A stretch of 64,000 bases of DNA from Methanolobus mangrovi. Its GTDB lineage: Archaea; Halobacteriota; Methanosarcinia; Methanosarcinales; Methanosarcinaceae. Location: assembly GCF_031312535.1 (NCBI RefSeq), contig NZ_CP133594.1, positions 1,612,001-1,676,000 on the forward strand, in the 5' to 3' direction. Below, in pieces: positions 1 to 8,502 of this stretch (positions are counted from its first letter, which is position 1; every line of letters begins with the position of its first letter). Made by a program: the position numbers and the translations under genes. The notes under the pieces are model-generated. The model did no database searches, was not told where the DNA came from, and saw only the letters and a program-made list of their open reading frames with translations.

Positions 1-510
1 TGCTGCAAGGATGACGCTGGCTGCATCATTAAAAACGCCTTCAATTTCAAGTATCTTACTTACTTTATGATTGACATGTATGTTCCTTACAAGAGGCGTT
101 ATCACTGTCGGACCCGTTGCAGCCACTAGGGCTCCGAAAAGTGCTGCAAGTTTTAAGGGAACGTCTAACAGGGAATACGTAACCAGCGTTGCCCCGATGA
201 AAGTTATCAGAACACCGATAGTAGTTAATTTTAAAGCAGTCTTCTGTATAGGTCGAATGCTTTTAACATCAATATGCAGACCGCCGTCAAATACTATTAC
301 AGCAACCGAAAGAGATACAATCGCCGTAAGACCGTCACCGAACATGTTCGGATCGATAAAATTCAGTACTTCAGGGCCAACAAGTATCCCTTCCAGCAGA
401 AGGAACATAATAACAGGTACTTTGAAGTACTTACTAAGTGTCTGGGCGACCATGCTCATGAAAAGCACAGAAACCACTATTTCCAGAAGGTATATCGAAT
501 CCACAACCAT
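1..510 (-). CDS. CPA1-type Na+/H+ antiporter, N-terminal part (cut by window edge)
   Basis: Integral membrane cation/proton antiporter of the CPA1 (NhaP-like) type, exchanging Na+ or K+ for protons across the cytoplasmic membrane. The visible 170 residues hold several hydrophobic helices and the family pattern of a VVFDGGL-like segment, then ALVAATGPTVITPL, then EGVFNDAASVI, the usual ion-binding core with its ND pair. The gene runs off the left edge, so the C-terminal half and any regulatory domain are not seen. ATG is at 510-508, but GGAG lies only two bases before it. The in-frame GTG two codons later (504-502) has better spacing and may be the real start. The upstream 276 bases, up to the aldolase gene, form a divergent promoter region. 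The family call is firm; the transported ion is inferred. Confidence 0.85.
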   Translation of the reverse strand, partial: MVVDSIYLLEIVVSVLFMSMVAQTLSKYFKVPVIMFLLLEGILVGPEVLNFIDPNMFGDGLTAIVSLSVAVIVFDGGLHIDVKSIRPIQKTALKLTTIGVLITFIGATLVTYSLLDVPLKLAALFGALVAATGPTVITPLVRNIHVNHKVSKILEIEGVFNDAASVILAA

Positions 511-795
511 GCTCCGTGAGTATGCAAAATTATGCTTACGTGATTTTAATATATGCACTATGTATTTTATTTATCTGATAGGACTATAGATATAAAACCC
601 TGATGCAGGGAATAAAATGATAATTCCAGACCAATATATGTTATGTGGTATCGTAGTTTGCCATTGATAAAAATGTATTTGTCGAAATCATATACTTTCC
701 TCCAGCCACACAATGATTAAAATAGAAAAACATGATTAAGGGTAGGTAGGAAACAAAACGCTTATTGAATAACATTTTAAACTCGAGTGATTAAA

Positions 796-1719
796 ATGGT
801 CTTAATAAAAGAAGAAGACATCAAAGTCCCATTAGATGTGCCGCAGGAAGCACGTGAGACATACATTAAGAATTACATGGAGATTACCCGCGAAACCGGC
901 AGGTTGATGCTATTTGCAGGTGACCAGAAAGTCGAACATCTGAATGATGATTTTTTCGGAGAGGACATACCCTCAGATGACAACGATCCTGAGCACCTTT
1001 TCAAAATTGCTGCAAATTCAAATATAGGAGTCTTTGCCACCCAGATGGGACTCATTGCCAGATATGGCATGGATTACCCTGATGTCCCATACCTTGTAAA
1101 GGTCAACTCCAAATCCCACCTTATTAAAACAGAGCAGGATGACCCATTCAGCAATCAGTGGTATGATATGCACCAAGTGGCACAGTTCCGCGACAACAGT
1201 GGTCTGAAGATACTTGGTATTGGATACACAATATACCTTGGAAGCGAGTATGAAGCTGAAATGCTGCATCAGGCTGCACAGCTGATCTATACTGCACATA
1301 AGTATGGCATGATAACAGTACTCTGGATATATCCAAGAGGAAAAGCTGTTGGAAATGAGAAAGACCCACATCTTATAGCAGGTGCAACAGGTGTTGGAGC
1401 ATGCCTTAATTCAGACTTTGTGAAGGTCAATTATCCAAAAGCAGAAGGTATGAAGTCAGAAGATGCATTCAAGGAAGCAGTCCTTGCTGCAGGAAGGACA
1501 AAGGTCGTTTGTGCAGGCGGTTCCAGCGATGATCCTGAAGCTTTCCTCAAGAAACTCTATGCACAGATTCATGTCAGCGGTGCAGAAGGTAATGCAACAG
1601 GAAGGAACATACACCAAAGATCACTTGACGAAGCTATTAGGCTATGCAATGCCATCTATGCTATTACCATTGAGGATGCACCTGTTGAAGATGCATTGAA
1701 GATCTACAAAGGTGAATAA
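796..1719 (+). CDS. Class I fructose-bisphosphate aldolase-like protein (DhnA/FbaB family)
   Basis: Beta/alpha-barrel aldolase of the archaeal class I (DhnA/FbaB) family, which in methanogens cleaves or forms fructose 1,6-bisphosphate through a lysine Schiff base. Visible barrel segments include LFAGDQKVEHL near the N-terminus, VKVNYPK around residue 215 with a candidate catalytic lysine, and VCAGGSS near residue 240, typical of the phosphate-binding loop. The length of 307 residues is normal for this group. A GTG lies at 787, but the ATG at 796 is preceded by GAGTG at six-base spacing and is preferred. The gene stands alone and ends in a clear hairpin terminator. The substrate has not been proven for this divergent methanogen subgroup; a related sugar-phosphate or aromatic-precursor aldolase remains possible. 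Confidence 0.75.
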   Translation: MVLIKEEDIKVPLDVPQEARETYIKNYMEITRETGRLMLFAGDQKVEHLNDDFFGEDIPSDDNDPEHLFKIAANSNIGVFATQMGLIARYGMDYPDVPYLVKVNSKSHLIKTEQDDPFSNQWYDMHQVAQFRDNSGLKILGIGYTIYLGSEYEAEMLHQAAQLIYTAHKYGMITVLWIYPRGKAVGNEKDPHLIAGATGVGACLNSDFVKVNYPKAEGMKSEDAFKEAVLAAGRTKVVCAGGSSDDPEAFLKKLYAQIHVSGAEGNATGRNIHQRSLDEAIRLCNAIYAITIEDAPVEDALKIYKGE

Positions 1720-1730
1720 TTATTAAGATA

Positions 1731-1766
1731 AGAGGGAAACACTGGCCTTGCCATGTTGCCCTCTTT
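1731..1766 (+). terminator. Hairpin terminator after the aldolase gene
   Basis: AGAGGG and AACA pair with TGTT and CCCTCT, with one mismatch between the two helical parts. A T-run follows directly and another lies at 1775-1780. It begins 11 bases after the stop codon. Confidence 0.6.
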
Positions 1767-1951
1767 TAACTGACTTTTTTATTTTCAATTTTTTCATGAT
1801 CTGGAATTTTACTGTGTTATACTTTCCACTCTGCTCGCCTCTGAAAATTGTTAAATATTTGCTTAAAATACAATATTTATCTGATTAACAAGAACAGGCA
1901 TATATAGAAAGGAGGAAATATATTTCCGGATATAACTAGGATAAGCCGGTC

Positions 1952-2932
1952 ATGGATGAAAAATCAATAAACACACGAAAAGAAATTATCCATAGGAGAA
2001 TAATTTTTGATACGTTACTGATAGCCTTAGCAACGATAACTGTACTATTCATATCATCACTCATCGGCGTTTCAAGTATTTTTTTTGGTATCTTCGATTC
2101 TGTTGAAAAATGGAGATTCGGAGAATTATTGGTCACCATTACATTCCTGATGGCTGCATCATGGATATTTTCATTTCGAAGATGCATGGATGTCAGGAGT
2201 GCAGTTAAAGAATTCAATTCTGTTGCAATCATTAAGGAAGAGTTCATTTCAAATCTCAGGCATGAACTCAAAACCCCTCTTGTCCCCATCAGAGGTTATT
2301 CTGAACTCCTTTACGATGAAACTCTTGGTGAAACAAACCAAAGGCAAAAAGAATCTTTGAAAAAAATGATAGCTTCTTCTGAGAAACTTGAAAGACTCAT
2401 TGATTCCCTGATATTTGTCAGTGCTGCAAAATCAGGAGATATAGAATATACATTTACAACTCTTAGAATAGATGATGTGATTACAGGAGCTGTTTTCGAA
2501 TTATCCGACCAGCTCATACAAAAAAGGCAGAATATTGAAGTTGATATCCAGCCGGGACTTTCTTTTATAGAAGGAGATAAGAAATACCTCCTGGAAGTGT
2601 TGATACAGTTATTGGAAAATGCCACCAAATTCAGCCCCACTGAAAAAACAATCCGTGTAGTAGCGCACGAAGGCTACAAAAGTCTCCACATAAAAATTAT
2701 TGATGAGGGAATAGGCATATCCGAAAATGAGATCGATAACATTTTTGAAAGATTCTATCAGGTAGACGGTTCCAAAACAAGACATTATGGCGGTAACGGA
2801 CTGGGATTACATATTGCAAGGTCCATCACGGAAGCACATAAAGGAAAGATCTGGATAGAAAGCGAGCTTGGGAAAGGGACAATAGCTCACATAAGGCTTC
2901 CAACCCCAAAACACGGACAGATTAAAAAATAG
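1952..2932 (+). CDS. Membrane sensor histidine kinase
   Basis: Two-component sensor kinase of 326 residues. Two membrane helices (about residues 20-42 and 58-75) leave almost no extracytoplasmic sensor, so the signal is probably sensed in or at the membrane. A HisKA domain follows with the phosphoacceptor H-box HELKTPL near residue 110. The HATPase domain has an N-box (ENATKF), G1 (DEGIGIS), F-box (ERFYQVD) and G2 (GGNGLGL). All catalytic boxes are intact. No response regulator gene is adjacent, which is common for methanogen kinases. The ATG at 1952 follows AGGAT at ten-base spacing. The gene is monocistronic and convergent with the next one. Confidence 0.85.
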   Translation: MDEKSINTRKEIIHRRIIFDTLLIALATITVLFISSLIGVSSIFFGIFDSVEKWRFGELLVTITFLMAASWIFSFRRCMDVRSAVKEFNSVAIIKEEFISNLRHELKTPLVPIRGYSELLYDETLGETNQRQKESLKKMIASSEKLERLIDSLIFVSAAKSGDIEYTFTTLRIDDVITGAVFELSDQLIQKRQNIEVDIQPGLSFIEGDKKYLLEVLIQLLENATKFSPTEKTIRVVAHEGYKSLHIKIIDEGIGISENEIDNIFERFYQVDGSKTRHYGGNGLGLHIARSITEAHKGKIWIESELGKGTIAHIRLPTPKHGQIKK

Positions 2933-2969
2933 AATATAAGATGTTTGCAAGCAAACACCATACTAATTA

Positions 2970-3557
2970 TTAATTACAGGAACAATCGAAATCGAATCCC
3001 AGCAGGAAAGTACCTGTCCCGTGGAGATTGTCAAGTCCCATCTTTCCCTTAAGATACTCATCACTTGGAGGGGAAGGGGATGCGAGTACTACATTACACA
3101 CCTTGTCCACACATTCGACTTCCTCGCAGGGTTTCGGTGGCAATACAACGATCAATGGATTATTCTTGGCGTCCATCTTTTTGAGGACACTTGTGTCGTA
3201 TATGACAATATTACCGATAACAAGTTTATCCTTGCAGGATTTCATTTCCTCAAGTTTGGCCTCATCGTCAAGATCCTGACCTACAACACACTCGTTGTGC
3301 ATGAGAATTACATTCGGACCTTCAGGCCAGCTGAAATCCATATTTGTGGTAAAAGCAAAGATGACATCATTTTTCAGAACTGCTTTTACACCTTTATTAT
3401 CACCCCTACCAAGCCCCATAAGAGTCATCTCATCCGCTTTTTTCTCAAGTTCCTGGATAATCTCACGGTCCTCCTCATTAAGTAAAAGTGTAGTCCCTAC
3501 ACCCTTCATACTAATGATGCTAGTTTTTACATTTTCTATGATCTCATCATTTTCCAT
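2970..3557 (-). CDS. Conserved hypothetical protein with C-terminal cysteines
   Basis: I do not recognise this 195-residue protein. It has no signal peptide or membrane helix and reads as a soluble alpha/beta protein. Segments such as VKAVLKNDVIFAFTT and KLVIGNIVIYDTS alternate predicted strands and helices. Cysteines are concentrated in the second half (CEEVECVDKVC, then a terminal DCSC), which could bind a metal or form disulfides. The start ATG at 3557 follows AAGGGG at a suitable distance. It is transcribed alone, convergent with the histidine kinase and downstream of the RPA pair on the same strand. No function is proposed. Confidence 0.7.
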   Translation of the reverse strand: MENDEIIENVKTSIISMKGVGTTLLLNEEDREIIQELEKKADEMTLMGLGRGDNKGVKAVLKNDVIFAFTTNMDFSWPEGPNVILMHNECVVGQDLDDEAKLEEMKSCKDKLVIGNIVIYDTSVLKKMDAKNNPLIVVLPPKPCEEVECVDKVCNVVLASPSPPSDEYLKGKMGLDNLHGTGTFLLGFDFDCSCN

Positions 3558-3678
3558 GAATACCCCTTCTTTGATAAAATGTACATTTGATGTGTTGAAT
3601 TACTTATCAGGTGTAACATTTTTGCATATTTAAGTATATCGCCATGTAGAAACACTTTTAGTAAATAAATAGCCACCT

Positions 3679-4557
3679 TCAGTGGATTACCTTGAAAAGA
3701 CCTGCTTTGGGTTCATAAATATGCCCTTTTGACAATAAAGACTTTAATGTTGAATCTGCAATGCTTTGCGGTATCTTTTGAGAAACTGCTTCCCCAATAT
3801 ATTTCGAATAATCAAAACCACCGCCATCATCTAGAGTTTCAAGAATGGACTGAACGATTGATTCATAATCCGGCTCATCCTCCGGGTTATCAAGTGATGC
3901 ACCTATAGAACAAAGAGCTTTTTTGAGAACACACTTTAGAGAATCATAGTATTCCTTATCCTTGTGATAATAATCCAATGAAAGACACATACCACTTGCA
4001 AGTGTCTGCGGAATATTACATGATTTTATCCTGTCCATCAGTTTTTCTGTTCCGATGCTTGAAGAGAAAAATCTGTCAAATGCATCCAGACGCTCAAGAG
4101 TCATTTCCGCAGTGTCCACTATCCACCTGTCACGTACTGACTCATCAACATAGTTGATTTCCTCCGGACGCAGGGATACATAAACAGAACCATCCCCCGG
4201 CTCATAGGAACGGACTTTGCCAAGTACCATTACATATGAAGGAACACTGACAGTTGATAGAAAAACAGAAGCTTCCGGCTGATAACTACCAGCATAGACT
4301 GTAAAAGCCCCTGTTGGATCAGATATACGCGCCCTCCATAGTTCTTTTTCACTCCCGTTCTGGTCAGAGAGACGGTCTACTTCCGTGATTACACCTACTA
4401 CAAATACCCGGTTAACTTTAAGCCCTGTGGGACTTATGAGGAAATTCGGAGAATATACTTCCTGATTTCCCGGTAAAGAGGAATTTGAATATAAATTAAA
4501 ACGGGAGTCGTTGAATTCCTGTGCGAACATTCTGTGTGCTACTTCTCTCTCAACCAT
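3679..4557 (-). CDS. RPA-associated protein (RAP, COG3390)
   Basis: Partner of the single-stranded DNA-binding protein RPA in euryarchaea. The 292-residue protein has an N-terminal OB-fold region (about residues 45-140, containing RVFVVGVITEVDRL, RARISDPTGAFTVYAG and YVMVLGKV) and a C-terminal helical region ending in a small winged-helix-like segment. It overlaps the RPA gene end (ATG within the TGATG junction), so the two are translationally coupled and probably act as a complex on ssDNA during replication and repair. A GTG one codon upstream is possible. The family assignment rests on the OB-fold pattern together with the fixed gene order next to RPA. Confidence 0.8.
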   Translation of the reverse strand: MVEREVAHRMFAQEFNDSRFNLYSNSSLPGNQEVYSPNFLISPTGLKVNRVFVVGVITEVDRLSDQNGSEKELWRARISDPTGAFTVYAGSYQPEASVFLSTVSVPSYVMVLGKVRSYEPGDGSVYVSLRPEEINYVDESVRDRWIVDTAEMTLERLDAFDRFFSSSIGTEKLMDRIKSCNIPQTLASGMCLSLDYYHKDKEYYDSLKCVLKKALCSIGASLDNPEDEPDYESIVQSILETLDDGGGFDYSKYIGEAVSQKIPQSIADSTLKSLLSKGHIYEPKAGLFKVIH

Positions 4558-5864
4558 CACTCACCACATCCGTTACCAATCTTTTCCAGAAGCTGATCCA
4601 TACGTTCCTGAAGGTCATTCTCCGGGGCCCAGACTGATCTGGCTACCAGTGATACACCAAATTCGTTCTTTGAAGAATTACCGCGGGCTGCAAGATATTT
4701 GCCGGTCAGTACCTTTCTCATATCCTCAAATACCGAATCACTGGCCATTGAGATCTGAGCCATTTTTTCCGCATCATACATGCTTTTTCCATAAATGGCT
4801 TCGGAAAGTTCACGGTTAAGCATCAAGTGAACGGCACCCGTACCATCATCGAGAATTGCTTTTATACGCATATCCATCAGGCATTCCACTTCCCCATGGG
4901 AACGACATACGGATTTCTGTGTGACGCGATTACATGCAGGACATCTTTCGATAAGACCGGAGCCTGGCCTGATGGAAATTATATTCCCCCTGACAGTTAC
5001 ATCAAACATACCTTCTTTTTCAAGAACCTGTTCAATAGCTAAAGGTGAACTTGACCTGTTTACAGATTCAAGGGTAAATGGCAGATCCTCAGTAGATTCC
5101 ACCGGTTCAATAGAAGTAGTCTCATTGAAATTAATAGATGGCAAACCTCTGAATATTCTTACAGCTGCGCCTTCAAAACGGATATAATTACCTATGTCAA
5201 GAGTTCCCAGCGGGACCCATGCTGTGAAGGGGAGTTTGGCAGTCTCGTCTGCTATGACACCTTCCACAACAGTCACTTCCTCTCCTTTTAGCATGATCTC
5301 CCTGTGATACATCTCAACTATCAGTACCAAAGAACTTGCAAGTACATCAGCAGGAACAATCTCATCCAGTTTCTTGAGATTGGAATGTGACATTTGCTCA
5401 ATATCAGGAAGCTCATCGTCCTGCAAATATGAGATTGTACACCTTTTACCAAAATACAGCTCCGGACGGTTATTCCATAAACGGGTATACGCATTTCTGA
5501 TAGAAATAGCATCCCCGGACTTTAAGGACATGTCATCCCAGCATGTGAAAGAACAAATACCAGTACCATCTCCCAGGGTTCCTGAGAATATAGTCTTTTT
5601 CTCGCCCTGTATTGACACTGTTTTTTCAACTATATCAATAATACGGCCCTTGATGTCAATTCCATTCAATCCCGGAGAAAGGTCTCTTACCTTCACAGAA
5701 TTAGATGAAACTGCTGCATATTTGGATTTTAATATTCTTTTCGCTTCATCAAGAGGAACACGATATTTAAGAAGCTTTTCCAGTTCCTTACTAATTTCCT
5801 CTTTACTAATATTTCCAAGCGCCATGGTTAATTCGTCGATATGCGGCGCGATTTTTTCGTCCAT
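4557..5864 (-). CDS. Replication protein A, large subunit-like, zinc finger
   Basis: Single-stranded DNA-binding protein of the archaeal RPA family, 435 residues. After an N-terminal helical region of about 65 residues come repeated OB-folds (for example GIDIKGRIIDIVEKTVS with GDGTGICSFTCWDD, a second beginning near residue 200, and a third with DDGTGAVHLML). The last OB-fold carries a zinc-binding insertion, CPACNRVTQKSVCRSHGEVEC, here with Cys and His ligands. The start ATG is preceded by GGAG at seven-base spacing. It is the first gene of a two-gene operon with the RPA-associated protein. Multi-OB RPAs with one zinc finger are known from Methanosarcina, where several RPA paralogues coexist. 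Confidence 0.88.
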   Translation of the reverse strand: MDEKIAPHIDELTMALGNISKEEISKELEKLLKYRVPLDEAKRILKSKYAAVSSNSVKVRDLSPGLNGIDIKGRIIDIVEKTVSIQGEKKTIFSGTLGDGTGICSFTCWDDMSLKSGDAISIRNAYTRLWNNRPELYFGKRCTISYLQDDELPDIEQMSHSNLKKLDEIVPADVLASSLVLIVEMYHREIMLKGEEVTVVEGVIADETAKLPFTAWVPLGTLDIGNYIRFEGAAVRIFRGLPSINFNETTSIEPVESTEDLPFTLESVNRSSSPLAIEQVLEKEGMFDVTVRGNIISIRPGSGLIERCPACNRVTQKSVCRSHGEVECLMDMRIKAILDDGTGAVHLMLNRELSEAIYGKSMYDAEKMAQISMASDSVFEDMRKVLTGKYLAARGNSSKNEFGVSLVARSVWAPENDLQERMDQLLEKIGNGCGE

Positions 5865-6063
5865 ATGGAATCTCCGTTATTTGAGGTAGGTAATATTGTA
5901 TTTCCTGATTGGCAATAAAGATAACCTTTTTGTAAAGATATTGGCTCTTGCCATCAAATACTGGAAATGTTTAATAATAAGCAAACTGCATATTCTTAAA
6001 TGAATTATTTTGAATCTTTATAAAAGCCGATAATAGAATACAAATAAATGGGGAGTATGGAAA

Positions 6064-6501
6064 ATGTCAAAACTTGCAATCATATACCTTAGTACACAGG
6101 GAAGCACAAAAATGATGGCAGAGGCTATTGCAAAGGGTGCACGTGAAAAGCATGTAGATGTTGATATAGATAATTTTTATGAATGGGATCCGGCAGACAT
6201 AAGCAAGTATGATGCTATTTGTATTGGTTCTTCAACGTTCTATTATACAATGCTTGAGCCAATTGCCAAATTCATAGACAAACTCATAGAAATAGGTATT
6301 GAAGGAAAGATTGGTGCTGCTTTTGGCTCTTATGGATGGAGTGGAGAAGCTCCTGTGATGATAGCGGAGAAACTAAGGAAAGCAGGAGTAGATGTCATAG
6401 ACCCGGTACTGAGAATTCAGTATGTACCAAATGAAAAAGACCTGGCAGAATGTATGAGACTTGGAAAGGACCTGGCAAAGAAGATGAAAAAGAAAGAATA
6501 A
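6064..6501 (+). CDS. Flavodoxin-like protein
   Basis: FMN-binding flavodoxin domain of 145 residues, close to the C-terminal half of FprA-type A-flavoproteins. The phosphate loop is near the N-terminus (YLSTQGSTKMMAEAI, a T/S-x-G-S/T-x pattern). FMN-ring-contacting loops are around GSSTFYYTML and GSYGWSGEAP. It would act as a soluble one- or two-electron carrier. A TATA element (CTTTATAAAA) lies about 45 bases upstream, and GGGGAG gives the ribosome binding site. It is monocistronic, between the RPA operon and the histone gene. The redox partner is not evident from context. Confidence 0.85.
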   Translation: MSKLAIIYLSTQGSTKMMAEAIAKGAREKHVDVDIDNFYEWDPADISKYDAICIGSSTFYYTMLEPIAKFIDKLIEIGIEGKIGAAFGSYGWSGEAPVMIAEKLRKAGVDVIDPVLRIQYVPNEKDLAECMRLGKDLAKKMKKKE

Positions 6502-6540
6502 TAAAAATCAAATAGTCTGATAAAATACTCCTGATAAGGC

Positions 6541-6592
6541 AAATTGCATTAATTTCACGTTGAAATTGCATTAATAAACTATTTATAGTTTA
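6541..6592 (+). promoter_or_regulatory. 13-bp direct repeats and TATA-like element before the histone gene
   Basis: AAATTGCATTAAT occurs at 6541-6553 and again, identical, at 6563-6575, a 22-bp period (about two helical turns). It is followed by the inverted repeat AAACTA/TAGTTT (6577-6592) enclosing a TATA-like sequence. This looks like a tandem activator or repressor site just upstream of the core promoter. Confidence 0.45.
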
Positions 6593-6655
6593 TTTTGCTA
6601 ATTAACAGGTGGAATTAAAGTAAATTTTAAATATAAGACACATAAGAGGATATTT

Positions 6656-6868
6656 ATGACAATTATACCATTTGCACCTATTGAGAGAGTTATAAGAAAC
6701 GCAGGAGCACAAAGAGTTAGTGAATCAGCTGGAATGGCACTTACCGAGATACTTGAAGAATTCGGACTTGAAATATCCAGAGAAGCTATCAAACTCGCAG
6801 AGCATGCTGGCAGAAAGACTGTAAAAGCTGAAGATATCAAGCTCGCAAAAGATATGCTGGGTAAGTAA
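6656..6868 (+). CDS. Archaeal histone (HMf family)
   Basis: Seventy-residue histone-fold protein that forms dimers and tetramers wrapping DNA. The sequence contains the three histone helices. IPFAPIERVIRNAG opens the fold, the central helix carries RVSESAGMALTEILEEFG, and the C-terminal part has the GRKTVKAEDIKLA pattern that contacts DNA through the R-x-T pair. The length is that of a minimal histone without tails. The ribosome binding site GAGG lies seven bases before the ATG. The promoter region has paired 13-bp repeats, and an oligo-T tract follows the stop codon. Methanosarcinaceae usually have a single histone gene. Confidence 0.95.
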   Translation: MTIIPFAPIERVIRNAGAQRVSESAGMALTEILEEFGLEISREAIKLAEHAGRKTVKAEDIKLAKDMLGK

Positions 6869-6869
6869 T

Positions 6870-6893
6870 ACCCATTTTTTTTATTTCTTTTTA
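6870..6893 (+). terminator. Oligo-T terminator after the histone gene
   Basis: Eight consecutive T followed by ATTTCTTTTT directly after the stop codon. This is the usual archaeal intrinsic termination signal and has no hairpin. Confidence 0.55.
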
Positions 6894-6918
6894 CATTTTC
6901 AATGATGCTTTGAAGGCA

Positions 6919-7422
6919 TCAGATAAGGTCTAAAAGACCTATTCCTGTCAATGTGACAACACTGACTATCAATCCGGCTATAAGCACACCTGCAAGTATC
7001 GCAATAATTGCATGCCTGAACTTGATCCCAAAAACAAATGCTGCTGCACATCCGGTCCATGCACCTGTAACAGGCAGCGGGATTGCCACGAATATCGTTA
7101 ATGCAAGAGTACCGTACTTTTCAAACCTGGCAGAATGATTTCGCTGAGTTCTGCCAAATAACCATGAGAAGAAGCTATCAAATATAGCATACCTGCGGAG
7201 ATACTTTGAAACGGGATCAAGATAAAGAAGTAACGGAACCACCGGTATCATGTTACCCAACACTGCAAACAAATACGCAGCAATGGGATTCATATCATAT
7301 ATCCCCAGAGCAATGGGGATAGCGCCCCTTAGCTCAAAGATTGGAAGGGCACCAATGATCACTGTTGCAAGCCAGTGAGGTACTGAAGAAAGTAACTCCA
7401 GCACCACTGCTTCAAGACTCAC
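6919..7422 (-). CDS. Small multidrug export-like membrane protein (COG2426)
   Basis: Integral membrane protein of 167 residues in the COG2426 family (Pfam name Sm_multidrug_ex). About four to five hydrophobic helices are seen, with the family features ELRGAIPIALGIY near residue 30 and FVAIPLPVTGAWTG near residue 115. The name comes from an early annotation; transport of drugs is not established. The GTG start at 7422 overlaps the rfcS stop codon and has AAGGA at suitable spacing, so the gene is co-translated with RFC small subunit. Whether the pairing has any functional meaning is unknown. Confidence 0.8.
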   Translation of the reverse strand: MSLEAVVLELLSSVPHWLATVIIGALPIFELRGAIPIALGIYDMNPIAAYLFAVLGNMIPVVPLLLYLDPVSKYLRRYAIFDSFFSWLFGRTQRNHSARFEKYGTLALTIFVAIPLPVTGAWTGCAAAFVFGIKFRHAIIAILAGVLIAGLIVSVVTLTGIGLLDLI

Positions 7423-8381
7423 CGATATTCCTTTCCTGACAGTGCAAAGTGTGCCAGCAGGGATTCAAGCTGTATTCTCTCATTTGCACCTTCTGTTAAC
7501 CTGAAGTCGATCTCACCAATGACATCTATCAGTTCAACCATCCTTTTCTCAGGAAGCTCTATCTCAAAGATAGCACGGTATATCTGCCCGACCACATCCT
7601 CACCTGAAAGACCCTGCTCAAGCAGAAGAGTATCAAGGTGTTTTCTGGCAGCACTGAAATTACCAGCCAATGCGGTATTTATAAGTTCACGGACCTGCTC
7701 AGGACGGGCTGTTGCTGTAATCTTGTATATTGCATCCTTATGAATGGTATCCTCTACCAAAGCTGCTGCCTGAAGGGCATTAATTGCCTTTCTCATATCA
7801 CCCTGGGCAACATACTTGATCGCATCCACACCATCGTCTGCTATATCCAGGCCTTCATTCTGCGCTACAAAACGGACCCTTTCAGCAACCGCTTCATCTG
7901 CAAGTGGACGGAACCTGTAAACAGCACACCTGGACTGGATAGGTTCGATTATTTTGGATGAGTAATTACATGAAAGAATGAAACGACAGTTATTAGTATA
8001 ACGTTCCATTGTACGCCTGAGAGCTGACTGGGCATCTGACGTAAGTGCATCAGCTTCATCAAGGAAAATTATCTTGAAATCTGCACCGCCGATAGGAGTT
8101 GTTTTTGCAAAGTTCTTGATCTTTGTCCTGACAACATCTATACCTCGCTCATCGGAAGCATTGAGTTCCGTGAAGTTTTCACGCCATGAATCTCCAAAAA
8201 GCTCACGTGCAATAGATACGGAAGTTGCTGTTTTTCCAACTCCCGGAGGACCTGAGAAAAGAAGATGTGGAAGGTTTCTCGTTTTTATGTACGATTTGAG
8301 CCTTTCTACAGTCTCTTTCTGGCCGACCACATCATCGAGCTTAAAGGGCCTATACTTTTCAATCCATATCTCTTCTTTAAT
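7419..8381 (-). CDS. rfcS: Replication factor C small subunit (probable ATT start)
   Basis: AAA+ clamp-loader subunit that opens PCNA at primer-template junctions. It has Walker A GPPGVGKT, Walker B LDEADALT, the SRC arginine-finger motif (QSRCAVYRF) and a C-terminal collar domain with EIDFRLTEGANERIQLE. The length is normal at about 320 residues. The start is unusual. The only conventional in-frame candidate is a TTG at 8417 with no ribosome binding site, and it lies upstream of the transcription start expected from the TATA-like CTTAAAAAA at 8433-8442. GGAGGG at 8393-8388 sits six bases before an ATT codon at 8381-8379, which would give a protein beginning M-K-E-E-I-W, matching the conserved family N-terminus. 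Confidence 0.9.
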   Translation of the reverse strand: MKEEIWIEKYRPFKLDDVVGQKETVERLKSYIKTRNLPHLLFSGPPGVGKTATSVSIARELFGDSWRENFTELNASDERGIDVVRTKIKNFAKTTPIGGADFKIIFLDEADALTSDAQSALRRTMERYTNNCRFILSCNYSSKIIEPIQSRCAVYRFRPLADEAVAERVRFVAQNEGLDIADDGVDAIKYVAQGDMRKAINALQAAALVEDTIHKDAIYKITATARPEQVRELINTALAGNFSAARKHLDTLLLEQGLSGEDVVGQIYRAIFEIELPEKRMVELIDVIGEIDFRLTEGANERIQLESLLAHFALSGKEYR

Positions 8382-8445
8382 TTCAAACCCTCCGCATAAA
8401 AGTGTACATTCCAGCAATAATAGGAAGATGTAGTTTTTTAAGTTT

Positions 8446-8496
8446 TCGTAAATAAAAAAGATACAGGATTTAATGCCAGATAAGGCATTTCCTGTA
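8446..8496 (-). terminator. Terminator of the rnf operon
   Basis: On the minus strand TACAGGA pairs with TCCTGTA and, inside it, ATGCC pairs with GGCAT (8462-8496). This is followed by CTTTTTTATTT. It lies immediately after the DUF4870 gene, placing that gene inside the rnf transcript. Confidence 0.6.
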
Positions 8497-8502
8497 TAGA
8501 GT

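Noticed and set aside
71-589. Long plus-strand reading frame at the left edge.
   Set aside because: It is the antisense shadow of the antiporter gene; the minus-strand reading gives clear CPA1 motifs.
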